From positions 1 through 33,268 of the forward strand of contig CAMDIP010000001.1 of NCBI GenBank assembly GCA_945899335.1: a DNA stretch of 33,268 nt, given 5' to 3'. The stretch is from Bordetella parapertussis. Its GTDB lineage: Bacteria; Pseudomonadota; Gammaproteobacteria; Burkholderiales; Burkholderiaceae_C. The position numbers were made by a program, and so were the translations under genes. Shown one piece after another: positions 10,963 through 19,863 of the stretch (position 1 is its first letter; the number at the start of each line of letters is the position of its first letter). The notes under the pieces are model-generated. The model saw only the letters and a program-made list of their open reading frames with translations. It was not told the origin of the DNA and made no database searches.

Positions 10963-11865
10963 TTATTTTTTGGCCGAGCCAGCGTTAGCAGCGCCGCTAC
11001 CGCGCATGGCTTTGAAGAAATCGGTGCTGGGGTCTAACACCATCACATCCGACTTTTTATTGAAGCTGGCTTTGTAGGCTTCTATGCTTTGGTAGAACTG
11101 GGCGAACTGAGGGTCTTTGCCAAACGCTTCGGCATACAAACGTGCAGCTTCGGCGTCTCCCTCGCCCTTGATTTTTTGTGCGTCACGGTAAGCATTGGCC
11201 AAGGTGACTTCACGTTGGCGATCGGCATCCGCACGGATTTTTTCGCCTTCAGCGCCACCGGTTGATCGCAACTCATTGGCCACGCGTTTACGCTCAGCCT
11301 CCATTCGGCGGTAAACCGACTCGGTGATGGTGTCCACATAGTCTGCACGGGTGATGCGAACGTCCACCACATCAATACCCCAAGGCTTTTCACCCTTGAC
11401 GATTTCTAGCACCTCGCGCTTGACGTCCACCATCAAGGCCTCGCGCTTGAGTGACAAAAGATCCTTCACAGTGCGCTTGTTGATTTCTTCTTGGAAAGCA
11501 TTGCGAACCACTCGGGTGAGCTGTTGAGCGCCGGCTTTTTCATCCAAGCCCACGTTACGAATGTACTGCGATGGGTCGGAAATACGCCAACGCACATACC
11601 AGTCGATCACCATGCGCTGCTTTTCCGCAGTGAGCATGGGTTCAGAGTCCACGTTATCCAAAGTCAACAGACGCTTGTCGATGAAGTTGACATTTTGGAA
11701 AGGTGGGGGCAATTTAAAGTTCAGACCAGGTTCGGTGATGACTTTTTTGATCTGACCCAATGAATAGACCACACCAAATTGGCGTTGATCAACCACAAAA
11801 ATCGTTGAGCTCAGCAGCAGCAACGCAAGCATGGCGGAAGAAATGTAAAGACCTAGTTTGTTCAT
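10963..11865 (-). CDS. hflC: HflC, SPFH-domain subunit of the HflKC complex
   Basis: Forms with HflK a large periplasmic-side cage that surrounds and modulates the membrane protease FtsH. The start chosen is the ATG at 11865 (300 aa, MNKLGLYISS); the frame is open for 36 further codons upstream, but these lie inside hflK and do not look like HflC. One N-terminal membrane anchor (about 5-24) is followed by the SPFH/band 7 domain with the family opening VVDQRQFGVVYSLGQI, FIDKRLLTLD and AEKQRMVIDWYVRWRI. A charged helical region (EAERKRVANELRSTG...) leads to the C-terminal tail. The hflK stop is ten bases upstream, so the two subunits are co-expressed. Confidence 0.96.
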   Translation of the reverse strand: MNKLGLYISSAMLALLLLSSTIFVVDQRQFGVVYSLGQIKKVITEPGLNFKLPPPFQNVNFIDKRLLTLDNVDSEPMLTAEKQRMVIDWYVRWRISDPSQYIRNVGLDEKAGAQQLTRVVRNAFQEEINKRTVKDLLSLKREALMVDVKREVLEIVKGEKPWGIDVVDVRITRADYVDTITESVYRRMEAERKRVANELRSTGGAEGEKIRADADRQREVTLANAYRDAQKIKGEGDAEAARLYAEAFGKDPQFAQFYQSIEAYKASFNKKSDVMVLDPSTDFFKAMRGSGAANAGSAKK

Positions 11866-11875
11866 GGCTGGCAAT

Positions 11876-13249
11876 TCATCGCAAATCGCGGTCGCGTTGA
11901 CGGCTGTCACGACCACGGTTATCTGGGGAGGAAGAAGGCATGGCGGGGCTAGGAACCGACCCATTGCCATCAAGGGTGTTGCCAGCGTTTACCGCGGCGT
12001 TGGCAGCAGCATTGGCAGGCGTGCCATTGAGTTGCATGATTTTGTCGAGCGGCAGGTACAACATATTGGAACCCTGCTTGGATTCAACCAGCACTTTGGT
12101 CACGCTGCTGTAGATCTCTTGCATGGCATTAATGTACAAACGGTCACGCGTCACTTGAGGCGCTTTTTGGTATTCAGAGTACAAAGACTTAAAGCGCTGC
12201 GCGTCACCTTGGGCCTGCGCCACGATGCGGGACTTGTAGGCATCGGCCTCTTGCTTTAGGCGCGAAGCAGAACCCACAGCACGAGGAATCACGTCGTTGG
12301 CATAAGCCTCGGCTTCATTTTTTGCACGTTCACGCTCTTGACCAGCTTTAAGCACATCGTCAAAAGCGGCCTGCACTTGTTCAGGCGGGCGAACACCGCC
12401 TTGTTGCAAGTTGATACCCACCACTTCAATACCCACGTTGTACTGGTCCAAGATGGTTTGCATGATTTTTCGCACACGCGGTGCGATTTGCTCACGGTCT
12501 TCAGACAATGCAGCATCCATGCGCATCTTGCCCACCACTTCACGCACCGCAGTTTCGGCGGCTTGCATGACCGCATCTGTCGGGTTTTTGCTTTCGAACA
12601 AATAAGCACGCGCATCGGTGAGTCGGTACTGCACCGCAAACTTGATTTCAACAATGTTTTCATCTTCGGTCAACATCGCTGATTCACGCAAACCAGTGGC
12701 CTTGATAATGGTGTCGCGCCCAACGTCGAGGGAGCGAATCTGGGTGACAAACACCACTTCATGGCGTTGAATGGGGTAGGGGACGCGCCAATTGAAACCT
12801 GCACCTGCGGTGCTGTGGTAACGCCCAAATTGGGTGATAACGGCTTGCTGACCCTCTTGAACAATAAAGAAACCTGTTCCCAACCAAATCAAGACCACAA
12901 CAGCCGCCACCAAGCCCAGCAAACCGCGGGCTTGCTTGAAATCAGGGTTGAAGCCACCACCACCACCACCGGGGGGTTGATTACCACCTCCGCGGTTTTG
13001 ACCCAAGAATTTATTCAATTTGCGGTTGAGTTCGCGCCAAAGTTCATCCAAATCAGGGGGGCCATTGGACGCAGAGGGACGCGGACGCTTTCCATCGTCT
13101 GCGGGAGGCGGTTGAGGGCCCTCTGGAGGCGGTGTCGAACCGTTGTTTTGCGGATTGGCGTCATCGCCTCTGCCCCAACGGCCATCGTTCAAATTGAACA
13201 TACCCGCTAAGCGTCGTCGTATGGGCCAAAGCCAAGTTGAAAAGTTCAT
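11876..13249 (-). CDS. hflK: HflK, SPFH-domain subunit of the HflKC complex
   Basis: Partner of HflC in the FtsH-regulating complex. The 457-aa protein has an extended Pro/Gly/Asn-rich cytoplasmic N-terminus (about 20-104), including six consecutive glycines, then one membrane segment (about 108-128) and the SPFH domain starting VQEGQQAVITQFGRY. The block NLQQGGVRPPEQVQAAFDDV is characteristic of HflK. The tail (about 405-457) is low complexity: Ala/Asn repeats, then Ser/Pro, then Arg/Asp. Two start codons are possible, ATG 13249 (used here) and ATG 13201 (MFNLNDGRWGRG), and the second resembles the conserved opening of the family. Neither has a strong ribosome-binding site. A 64-base gap separates it from hflX. 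Confidence 0.95.
   Translation of the reverse strand: MNFSTWLWPIRRRLAGMFNLNDGRWGRGDDANPQNNGSTPPPEGPQPPPADDGKRPRPSASNGPPDLDELWRELNRKLNKFLGQNRGGGNQPPGGGGGGFNPDFKQARGLLGLVAAVVVLIWLGTGFFIVQEGQQAVITQFGRYHSTAGAGFNWRVPYPIQRHEVVFVTQIRSLDVGRDTIIKATGLRESAMLTEDENIVEIKFAVQYRLTDARAYLFESKNPTDAVMQAAETAVREVVGKMRMDAALSEDREQIAPRVRKIMQTILDQYNVGIEVVGINLQQGGVRPPEQVQAAFDDVLKAGQERERAKNEAEAYANDVIPRAVGSASRLKQEADAYKSRIVAQAQGDAQRFKSLYSEYQKAPQVTRDRLYINAMQEIYSSVTKVLVESKQGSNMLYLPLDKIMQLNGTPANAAANAAVNAGNTLDGNGSVPSPAMPSSSPDNRGRDSRQRDRDLR
12954..12976. repeat. Short (CCA)n / G6 tract encoding the HflK poly-glycine
   Basis: Five CCA units plus CC (12954-12970), followed by six G (12971-12976). On the minus strand this is GGT repeats encoding the HflK glycine run. 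Whole-codon slippage would change the linker length without breaking the frame. Confidence 0.6.
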
Positions 13250-13261
13250 TCGCAGTCAATC

Positions 13262-13282
13262 AAAAAAAGTGGCAAGCCGCCA
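13262..13282 (-). terminator. Weak intrinsic-terminator-like hairpin between hflX and hflK
   Basis: On the minus strand the arms TGGC and GCCA flank the loop GGCTT and are followed by C and seven T. The stem is only four base pairs, so any termination would be partial. It sits just after hflX and before hflK and could tune the ratio of hfq-hflX to hflKC expression. Confidence 0.3.
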
Positions 13283-13313
13283 TTGTGCCTAAACCTGAAA
13301 GCATACTTTGGCA

Positions 13314-14483
13314 TCAAGCATTTAACGGTGAAATGCTAAGGGATAAGGGTCGCGCCGTGGCCTGTAATGCTGTCTGCAACAAGCGTTGACGCAAAGTGTC
13401 CAGATTGCCCCCTGTTTGTGCGCTGACAAAAATACGAGGCACGGCCAAACCGTCGATGATAAAAACGTCTTGCAGCATTCTCGGTTGTTGGTCACTTGGC
13501 AAGGCATCAACCTTGTTAAAAACCAGCAATTGGGCAACATCTGTGGCGCCAATATCCTCTAAAACAGATTGCACCTGAACGATTTGCTCTGGGTAATCTG
13601 GGTGGGAACAGTCCACCACATGCAGCAATAAGTCGGCACTGGTGGCTTCTTGCAAAGTAGCCGCAAACGCGTCTACCAAGCCGTGGGGTAAGTCACGGAT
13701 AAACCCCACGGTGTCCGAAAGAGACACTTGGCAGCCTTGGTCTTGACCATCTGATAAATACAGTTGCCGCGTGGTGGTGTCTAGGGTGGCAAACAATTGA
13801 TCGGCAGCATAGGCCCGCGCCTTGACCAAGGCGTTGAACAAGGTTGATTTGCCTGCATTGGTGTAGCCCACCAAAGAAACATTAAAGACTTGGTTGCGTT
13901 CGCGCTGGCGTCGCTGGGTATTGCGTTGTTTTTTCACCTTGTCTAGGCGCTCTTTGGTGCGCTTGATAGATTCACCAATCATGCGTTTGTCCAATTCGAT
14001 TTGGGTTTCCCCTGGGCCGCCTCGGTTGCCAATACCACCGCGTTGACGCTCCAAATGGGACCACCGCCGAACCAATCGCGTGCTGAGGTACTGCAAACGC
14101 GCTAATTCCACTTGCAATTTACCTTCATGGCTGCGGGCACGTTGGGCAAAGATTTGCAAAATCAACATGGTTCGGTCGTTGACCGGCATCTCTAACAAGC
14201 GCTCCAAATTGCGTTGCTGAGCAGGGCTTAAAGCCTGATCAAACAATATCTCAGAGGCACCGTGGAGCATTGCCATTTCTTTGATTTCCTGCGCTTTACC
14301 CGAGCCTACAAACAAAGCTGCATCAGGGGCGCGGCGTTTACAAGTCATGCGCGCCACGGGCACCAATCCTGCCGTGCTGGCCAGTTGTGCCAGTTCATCC
14401 AAGTCTTCATCGAAATGTGGAAGACCCAGGTCTACGCCCACCAACAAGGTGTTTGCTTGAATATCAGGCTGAGGGTTAGACAA
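13314..14483 (-). CDS. hflX: Ribosome-associated GTPase HflX
   Basis: A 389-aa translational GTPase that splits stalled 70S ribosomes, described as a heat-shock rescue factor in E. coli. The N-terminal HflX domain contains DAALFVGSGKAQEI (54-67), FDQALSPAQQRNLE (81-94) and the hallmark GGIGNRGGPGETQIE (149-163). A basic coiled linker (174-198) precedes the G domain: G1 GYTNAGKS at 206-213, G3 DTVGF, G4 NKVD. The only reasonable start near the expected N-terminus is TTG at 14483 (MSNPQPD...), 20 bases after the hfq stop and without a clear ribosome-binding site. The hfq-hflX-hflK-hflC order is conserved across beta- and gammaproteobacteria. Confidence 0.96.
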   Translation of the reverse strand: MSNPQPDIQANTLLVGVDLGLPHFDEDLDELAQLASTAGLVPVARMTCKRRAPDAALFVGSGKAQEIKEMAMLHGASEILFDQALSPAQQRNLERLLEMPVNDRTMLILQIFAQRARSHEGKLQVELARLQYLSTRLVRRWSHLERQRGGIGNRGGPGETQIELDKRMIGESIKRTKERLDKVKKQRNTQRRQRERNQVFNVSLVGYTNAGKSTLFNALVKARAYAADQLFATLDTTTRQLYLSDGQDQGCQVSLSDTVGFIRDLPHGLVDAFAATLQEATSADLLLHVVDCSHPDYPEQIVQVQSVLEDIGATDVAQLLVFNKVDALPSDQQPRMLQDVFIIDGLAVPRIFVSAQTGGNLDTLRQRLLQTALQATARPLSLSISPLNA

Positions 14484-14503
14484 AGGTGAAGGAAAAGGGG
14501 GCG

Positions 14504-14755
14504 TTATTGCGCAGACCCAGAGTCTTCACCGTCGGCTTGCGCAAAATTCACAGGGCGTGCAGGCACGATGGTCGAAATGGCGTGTTTGTAAACCATTTGG
14601 GTGACAGTATTTCGAAGAAGGACAACATATTGGTCAAATGACTCAATCTGCCCCTGCAACTTGATGCCATTGACCAAATAGATGGAAACAGGCACATGTT
14701 CCTTGCGCAGGATATTAAGAAACGGGTCTTGTAAAAGTTGCCCTTTTTGATTCAC
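14504..14755 (-). CDS. hfq: RNA chaperone Hfq
   Basis: Hexameric Sm-like protein that pairs small RNAs with mRNAs. At 83 aa it contains both Sm motifs: [19 protein letters not shown] with the proximal-face Gln9 region, [17 protein letters not shown] (Sm1), and [11 protein letters not shown] (Sm2, with the KHAIS core). A short acidic, Ser/Gly-rich tail ([10 protein letters not shown]) follows. The start is GTG at 14755, supported by GGAG six to seven bases upstream. A 66-base gap to the preceding DUF2062 gene leaves room for its own promoter. miaA, the usual upstream neighbour in enterobacteria, is absent. Confidence 0.97.
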   Translation of the reverse strand: MNQKGQLLQDPFLNILRKEHVPVSIYLVNGIKLQGQIESFDQYVVLLRNTVTQMVYKHAISTIVPARPVNFAQADGEDSGSAQ

Positions 14756-14772
14756 GATATTCTCCGTGTTGT

Positions 14773-14799
14773 TTGATATTTAGAACATACCACAGTCAA
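14773..14799 (-). promoter_or_regulatory. Possible hfq promoter
   Basis: The minus strand carries TTGACT (14799-14794), a good -35 match, then TATCAA (14778-14773) after a 15-base spacer. The spacer is shorter than ideal and the -10 box is poor, so this is a tentative call in the 66-base gap ahead of hfq. Confidence 0.3.
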
Positions 14800-14821
14800 A
14801 CCCCCGCTTATTCCATTCATC

Positions 14822-15346
14822 TCAAAAGTTTTGTTTTCTTCTCAGTCGCTTGATGACCACATTCAAACGCCAAGAAAATTTCACCAGCAGGTAACCGCTG
14901 ATGGCTGTTCCAACAGCAAACAGACCCATACCCACCAGCGTTGGCAAGCCATACTCACTCAGCCACTGTGACGGCAAGAGGGACATCGAAACATCTGCCT
15001 GCACTTCATCACCCAACACCCTTGAGCCAAGTTGGTAGGCCAACCAAAGCCAAAAACCAATGGTCAGGGGGTTGGTCACCATGGTCATAAGCGCAGCAAC
15101 TGGAATATTGGCCCGCCATTTCACGCAATGAACGGCGGCGACCAAGAGCTGAGCTGCTGGAATGGCAAACCCCCAAAACAACCCCACAGCGACACCTCGT
15201 GCGACGGCCTCATGCTGCAAACGCCACAACTTCGGGTCAGATAGTTTGTCCGCATAGGGCTGAAGGCGTGGGTGCTGTGCCCAAAACTCTTTGCCAGGCG
15301 CCCAACGTTGCAAAGTTTTATTCCAGAACCCTTGGGATTGCTTCAT
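14822..15346 (-). CDS. DUF2062 membrane protein
   Basis: A 174-aa integral membrane protein of the DUF2062 family, function unknown. The family core is recognisable: RGVAVGLFWGFAIPAAQ (about 50-66), then an amphipathic stretch with the conserved ANIPVAALMTMVTNPLT (79-95), and a C-terminal membrane helix (about 134-158) ending in the basic tail RLNVVIKRLRRKQNF. Three or four membrane segments are likely. The gene stands between der (36 bases upstream) and hfq (66 bases downstream), where many Burkholderiales have der followed directly by hfq. Whether it belongs to the der transcript functionally cannot be said. Confidence 0.82.
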   Translation of the reverse strand: MKQSQGFWNKTLQRWAPGKEFWAQHPRLQPYADKLSDPKLWRLQHEAVARGVAVGLFWGFAIPAAQLLVAAVHCVKWRANIPVAALMTMVTNPLTIGFWLWLAYQLGSRVLGDEVQADVSMSLLPSQWLSEYGLPTLVGMGLFAVGTAISGYLLVKFSWRLNVVIKRLRRKQNF

Positions 15347-15382
15347 GACAGTATCTTGCCTTTGACTGAGACGCGCAGCCAG

Positions 15383-16717
15383 TTAATCTTTATCCACATA
15401 GGGATTGCTGGCTGTTTTCATCTCAATTCGCAAAGGTGTGCCTTCCAGCGCAAAAGCTTTGCGAAAGCGACCCTCTAAAAAGCGCTTGTACGCATCGGTA
15501 ACGTGTTCGAGCGAATTGCCGTGGATGACGATCACAGGCGGGTTCATGCCGCCTTGGTGGGCATAGCGCAATTTGGGGCGAAACATGCCAGCGCGTTTGG
15601 GCGACTGAAATTGAACGGCTTCCAAAAGCAAACGCGTCAATATAGGGGTACTCATTTTGCACATGGCAGCGGAATGGGCTTGCGCTATGGACTTCCAAAC
15701 AGGCCCCAAGCCTTGGCGTTTTTGGGCAGATATATGGTGCAGCTTGGCGAACTTCAAAAATGCCAGACGGCTTTCAATGGAGCGCTCGAGCAAGTCGCGC
15801 TGGTAAGCGTCCACCGCATCCCATTTATTGACTGCCAAAACCACAGCCCTGCCCGTCTCTAATATGTATCCAGCAATATGCGCATCTTGGTCGGTGACAC
15901 CTTGGGTGGCGTCAAGCAAGAGCAAAGCCACATTGGCGGATTCAATCGCTTGCAAGGTTTTGACCACTGAGAATTTTTCAATGGCTTCAAAGACCTTGCC
16001 CTTTCGACGCAGTCCCGCCGTGTCAATCAACTCAAACTGCTGGCCCTCACGCTCGAAAGGAATGTGAATGGCATCGCGGGTGGTGCCTGGCAAGTCGAAG
16101 GCAACCAAGCGCTCTTCACCCAGCCAAGTATTGATCAGGGTAGATTTGCCCACATTGGGACGGCCAACCACGGCTAGTTTTAAGGGTTTGGGAGAGCCGT
16201 CATCCTCTTCGTCCTCGTCGGGGAGGTGCAGTGCCCCCAAGGACGAATCCAACATGCTGCGAATGCCTTGACCATGGGCGGCAGACACGGGCATGACCTC
16301 ACCCAAGCCAAGCTCGAAAAACTCCACCAAACGGTGTCCTTCTTGCATACCCTCGGCTTTGTTGGCCACCAGCAAACAGGGCTTGCCTAAGCGGCGCAAG
16401 TAATTGGCGATGTCATGGTCTTGGGCGCTGATGCCTTGGCGGGCATCGACCACAAAAATTACTGCATCGGACTCCGCAACGGCTTGGCGGGTTTGCTTGG
16501 CCATTTCTTTGAAGATGCCGCTCTCGGCGGTGGGTTCGAAACCACCGGTGTCGATAACAATAAATTCTTGTTTGCCGTGTTTGGCATTGCCGTAGTGGCG
16601 GTCGCGCGTGAGGCCAGCGTAATCGGCAACGATGGCGTCGCGGGTTTTGGTGATGCGGTTAAACAGGGTCGATTTACCCACATTGGGGCGGCCCACCAAA
16701 GCAATCACCGGTTTCAC
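15383..16717 (-). CDS. der: Ribosome biogenesis GTPase Der (EngA)
   Basis: Double-GTPase needed for 50S subunit assembly. At 444 aa it shows two G domains in tandem: G1 GRPNVGKS at 9-16 and again at 185-192, G3 DTGGF and [11 protein letters not shown]4 NKAE and NKWD. An acidic linker (DEDEEDDGS, 167-175) separates them. The C-terminal KH-like domain contains the conserved [20 protein letters not shown] block. The start codon is GTG (MKPVIALVG), 15 bases after the bamB stop. The bamB-der pairing is conserved in proteobacteria. Confidence 0.97.
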   Translation of the reverse strand: MKPVIALVGRPNVGKSTLFNRITKTRDAIVADYAGLTRDRHYGNAKHGKQEFIVIDTGGFEPTAESGIFKEMAKQTRQAVAESDAVIFVVDARQGISAQDHDIANYLRRLGKPCLLVANKAEGMQEGHRLVEFFELGLGEVMPVSAAHGQGIRSMLDSSLGALHLPDEDEEDDGSPKPLKLAVVGRPNVGKSTLINTWLGEERLVAFDLPGTTRDAIHIPFEREGQQFELIDTAGLRRKGKVFEAIEKFSVVKTLQAIESANVALLLLDATQGVTDQDAHIAGYILETGRAVVLAVNKWDAVDAYQRDLLERSIESRLAFLKFAKLHHISAQKRQGLGPVWKSIAQAHSAAMCKMSTPILTRLLLEAVQFQSPKRAGMFRPKLRYAHQGGMNPPVIVIHGNSLEHVTDAYKRFLEGRFRKAFALEGTPLRIEMKTASNPYVDKD

Positions 16718-16732
16718 AGCGAAGCCCTCTGA

Positions 16733-17860
16733 TCAGGGAAGTTGGTAGGCCTGCAGCAAGCCGTCGCGTGTCAAAACCACAAAGCCCCCGTCGGCCAAAG
16801 CAGTGGGCGTAGACGCAAAACCATCCGAAGAGGTTTGCACACGGTTGATCAAACTGCCGTCTGTTGAAGACAGCAGGTACAGCCAACCGCCGCTGTCGCC
16901 GATGACGATACCTTTGGAAGTGAACAATGGACCAGTTAACTCGCGGTACTTCAAACGGTCAGAGTCCCATAACCTGTCGCCGGTGGTGCGGCTCCAAGCT
17001 TGCACCATGCCGTTGGACTCGGTACCAATCAGTGTCTTTGCGTCGCCGTCAACGCCATGCGATCCGACGGAAGATCGGGTCCATAAAACACTGCCGCGCA
17101 AGGCATCCACACAACCGACTTGCGATTGAAATGCACGCACACAGACAGAGTTGTCCACGCGAGAAGGCTTGGCAACCAAATCCACCAATCGCTCTAAATC
17201 ATTGATGCCGCGAGGATTGGCAATAGGCACATCCCATTTGAATTGACCGTTGTCAGGGTTGATAGCAGTTAAGCGACCGCCCAAGCCGACCAATAATGTG
17301 TTTTGAAAGGGCAAGAGCACGCCGTTTTGCTTAAGCACCAAGGGTTCACCTGGGCGTTGCTGCAACCACAGGCGCACCCCAGTGGCCAAGTCAAAAGCCA
17401 GCACCGAGCGGTCGGCCATCATCATGAACACACGCTCACCCGCTACCATGGGGTGGGTGTAGGACTGAGAGGTTAAACGGTTACGCCACACAACCTTGCC
17501 GTCTTTCAGCAACACCAATTCGTTATTCAGGGTGACCACCGCCACATGTTCACCATCAAAACCTGCACCGGTATTTAGGGCTGTTTTAAGTTCATAACGC
17601 CAGACAGCTTGTCCATTGCGCACATTGACAACAGCGATCCTGCCATTATCCGAGGTAAGCACCATACGTTCTTGTACTGCTTGCAAGCTTTGAACGAAGG
17701 AGACGTCGCTGCCAAGCTTGAACTGCCACAAAGTTTGAATGGGCTTATCGGCTTTGATGGCGGAGATTTGTGCTGGCTTGGGCTTAGAGGCTCCACAAGC
17801 CGTGAGGACAATACCCAATAAAACAACCCATGCCAAGCGAGTGGTGGCAACAGCCTTCAT
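16733..17860 (-). CDS. bamB: Outer membrane protein assembly factor BamB
   Basis: Lipoprotein of the BAM complex that helps insert beta-barrel proteins into the outer membrane. The 375-aa protein begins with a lipoprotein signal peptide; the lipobox LTAC gives Cys22 as the lipidated residue. The rest is an eight-bladed PQQ-like beta-propeller with repeated blades visible as GRIAVVNVRNGQAVWRYEL, SVLAFDLATGVRLW, RLTAINPDNGQFKW and GWLYLLSSTDGSLI. The start overlaps the yfgM stop by four bases (ATGA), so translation is coupled to that of its periplasmic-chaperone-linked neighbour. bamD also occurs in this window. Confidence 0.96.
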   Translation of the reverse strand: MKAVATTRLAWVVLLGIVLTACGASKPKPAQISAIKADKPIQTLWQFKLGSDVSFVQSLQAVQERMVLTSDNGRIAVVNVRNGQAVWRYELKTALNTGAGFDGEHVAVVTLNNELVLLKDGKVVWRNRLTSQSYTHPMVAGERVFMMMADRSVLAFDLATGVRLWLQQRPGEPLVLKQNGVLLPFQNTLLVGLGGRLTAINPDNGQFKWDVPIANPRGINDLERLVDLVAKPSRVDNSVCVRAFQSQVGCVDALRGSVLWTRSSVGSHGVDGDAKTLIGTESNGMVQAWSRTTGDRLWDSDRLKYRELTGPLFTSKGIVIGDSGGWLYLLSSTDGSLINRVQTSSDGFASTPTALADGGFVVLTRDGLLQAYQLP

Positions 17861-18522
17861 TTTTTGAACTCGGGTGAAGCTACATCGACACCCAAGGTAC
17901 CCAACTTGACCTCGATCAAGCGACGGTATTCGGTGGATTCATCCATGCCTTTATAAGCGCTGGTGAAACGAGTTTTGGCTTCTTCGTGTTTGCCCTCAAT
18001 CAGAGCAATATCGCCCATTCGGTCATCAAAGAGCGGCTGAAACCCTGCGGGGGCAGTTTTACCCTCCACCAAACTGCGGGCTTTGGCCATGTCTTTTCGT
18101 TCAATAGCCAAGGCAGACAAACGCAGACTGGCCAAGGCAACATAAGCTTGGTCGGAAGCATGGTCCACCACCCACGACAGAGGTTTTTCTGCTTCCGAGA
18201 ATTTTTCTTTGTCGAAATAAGTTTTCGCGGCTAATAAGGATGCTTGGGCCGTCAATGTTGTGCGGGGGAACTGATCTTGTAAGTCGCTGAGCGAGCGCGC
18301 TAAAAGCGCTAAATCGCCTTGCTTGCTGGCTTCTTCAAAGGTGTCAAACAACACAGCGGCCTGCGTGGCCTGACGCTGCTGCCAATAGTTCCAACCGTTC
18401 CAAGCGGCAAAACACACCAGCACCAAAGTAACCACACCTGTGATGAGGTTGCCCCATTGGGCCCAAAAAGATTTGATTTGGTCGAGTTGCTCTTGTTCTT
18501 CAAGATCGAGATGCGAAGCCAT
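17857..18522 (-). CDS. yfgM: YfgM-like tetratricopeptide membrane protein
   Basis: A 221-aa protein with a short cytoplasmic N-terminus (the family opening HLDLEEQEQLDQIKSFW), one membrane helix (about 24-46) and a periplasmic helical TPR-like domain. It matches the YfgM family (Pfam TPR_21, formerly DUF2133). In E. coli YfgM associates with the SecYEG translocon and the chaperone PpiD, helping exported proteins reach periplasmic chaperones. The position between hisS and bamB is the conserved one. AGGAAA five to six bases before the ATG is a good ribosome-binding site, and the 3' end overlaps bamB by four bases. Confidence 0.92.
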   Translation of the reverse strand: MASHLDLEEQEQLDQIKSFWAQWGNLITGVVTLVLVCFAAWNGWNYWQQRQATQAAVLFDTFEEASKQGDLALLARSLSDLQDQFPRTTLTAQASLLAAKTYFDKEKFSEAEKPLSWVVDHASDQAYVALASLRLSALAIERKDMAKARSLVEGKTAPAGFQPLFDDRMGDIALIEGKHEEAKTRFTSAYKGMDESTEYRRLIEVKLGTLGVDVASPEFKK

Positions 18523-18546
18523 GATTTTCCTGATATTGCAGTAAAA

Positions 18547-19842
18547 CTAAAGTGCGGATTGTAGGCTGAGGCCCCAACCGCGAATATCGGCCAAGGTCTC
18601 GGTGCGCTGAGCGCCCTGCCCGTCGCGCAAGCTCTTGACTGTTACCTGCCCTTGGGCAAGCTCATCTGGGCCAAAAACCAGTGCAAAACTGGCGCCACTG
18701 CTGTCAGCCTTTTTGAACTGCGATTTCATACTGCCCATACCCTCATTGCTGTTGGCAGGGGAATGCATTTGCACCGAAACACCCATGCCGCGAAGGCTTT
18801 GCAACACTGGCAAGACCGTTGGTAAAGCGGCCGTTTCGGGCACGATGGCATAAACATCAGGCGCCATTTCCACACTGAATGCGCCCTGCTCTTTCAGCAA
18901 CTCGAGCACCCGCTCCACACCCAAAGCCCAGCCCACAGCGGGGGCAGGTTTGCCGCCAATTTGCTCGATCAGGTAGTCGTAACGACCGCCCCCACACACG
19001 GTTCCTTGTGAGCCCAGTTGATCGGTGATGAACTCAAACACGGTGAGGTTGTAATAGTCCATGCCACGCACTAAACGCGGGTTGATGGTGAAAGGCACAC
19101 CATTTGCGTCCAAGATGGCTTTGACCGCATTGAAATGCGCCAGACTTTGCTCCCCCAGGAAGTCCAGCAACTTGGGGGCCGCGTCATTCAAGGCTTTCAT
19201 CGCGGGGTTTTTGCTGTCCAAAATTCGTAAAGGGTTGCTGTGCAAACGGCGTTTAGCGTCTTCGTCCAACTGATCGGCGCGTTGCTCGAAATACGCAATC
19301 AGCGCCGTACGGTGAAGCAAACGCTCAGGCGGCTGCCCCAAACTGTTGAGCTCCAAGCGGACTTGCTTCAGGCCCAAGGCTTGCCAAAGCGCATGGGCCA
19401 ACAAAATCAATTCTGCGTCCACCTCGGGCCCACCAAACCCAAGAGCTTCAGCGCCAATTTGGTGAAACTGTCTGTACCTGCCCCGCTGAGGACGTTCATG
19501 GCGAAACATGGGACCCATGTAATACAAGCGTTTGCCGCCTTCATAAAGCAAGTTGTGCTCAACCACAGCGCGCACCACACCCGCGGTGGATTCAGGGCGC
19601 AAGGTGAGTTGCTCACCGTTTAAGCGGTCTTCAAAGGAGTACATCTCCTTTTCAACGATATCGGTCACCTCGCCCAAGCCGCGAACAAACAAGGCGGTGG
19701 GCTCGACGATGGGTGTGCGGATGTTGCGGTAGGCGTGTACACGCATGACCTCGCGCACAGCGGCTTCCAGTGCCTCCCAACGCGCCGAATCGGGCGGCAA
19801 TATATCGTTCATGCCTTTGACGGCGGTTAATTTGTCAGCCAT
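18547..19842 (-). CDS. hisS: Histidyl-tRNA synthetase
   Basis: Charges tRNA-His. The 431-aa class IIa synthetase shows motif 1 around [26 protein letters not shown] (80-88), motif 2 [16 protein letters not shown] (113-128), the histidine-binding [15 protein letters not shown] and [13 protein letters not shown], and motif 3 with [10 protein letters not shown]. The C-terminal anticodon-binding domain (from about 330) includes the family turn [17 protein letters not shown]. The gene starts 21 bases after the ispG stop and ends 24 bases before yfgM, all on one likely transcript. Confidence 0.98.
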   Translation of the reverse strand: MADKLTAVKGMNDILPPDSARWEALEAAVREVMRVHAYRNIRTPIVEPTALFVRGLGEVTDIVEKEMYSFEDRLNGEQLTLRPESTAGVVRAVVEHNLLYEGGKRLYYMGPMFRHERPQRGRYRQFHQIGAEALGFGGPEVDAELILLAHALWQALGLKQVRLELNSLGQPPERLLHRTALIAYFEQRADQLDEDAKRRLHSNPLRILDSKNPAMKALNDAAPKLLDFLGEQSLAHFNAVKAILDANGVPFTINPRLVRGMDYYNLTVFEFITDQLGSQGTVCGGGRYDYLIEQIGGKPAPAVGWALGVERVLELLKEQGAFSVEMAPDVYAIVPETAALPTVLPVLQSLRGMGVSVQMHSPANSNEGMGSMKSQFKKADSSGASFALVFGPDELAQGQVTVKSLRDGQGAQRTETLADIRGWGLSLQSAL

Positions 19843-19863
19843 GGTGTTTGAAGGCGGTGCGCC

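Noticed and set aside
11866..11973. N-terminal extension of HflC
   Set aside because: The extra 36 codons overlap hflK and do not resemble an HflC N-terminus; the internal ATG gives the normal length and membrane anchor.
16525..16560. tRNA T-loop-like GGTTCGAAACC
   Set aside because: It is within der coding sequence and no acceptor or anticodon arms can be drawn around it.
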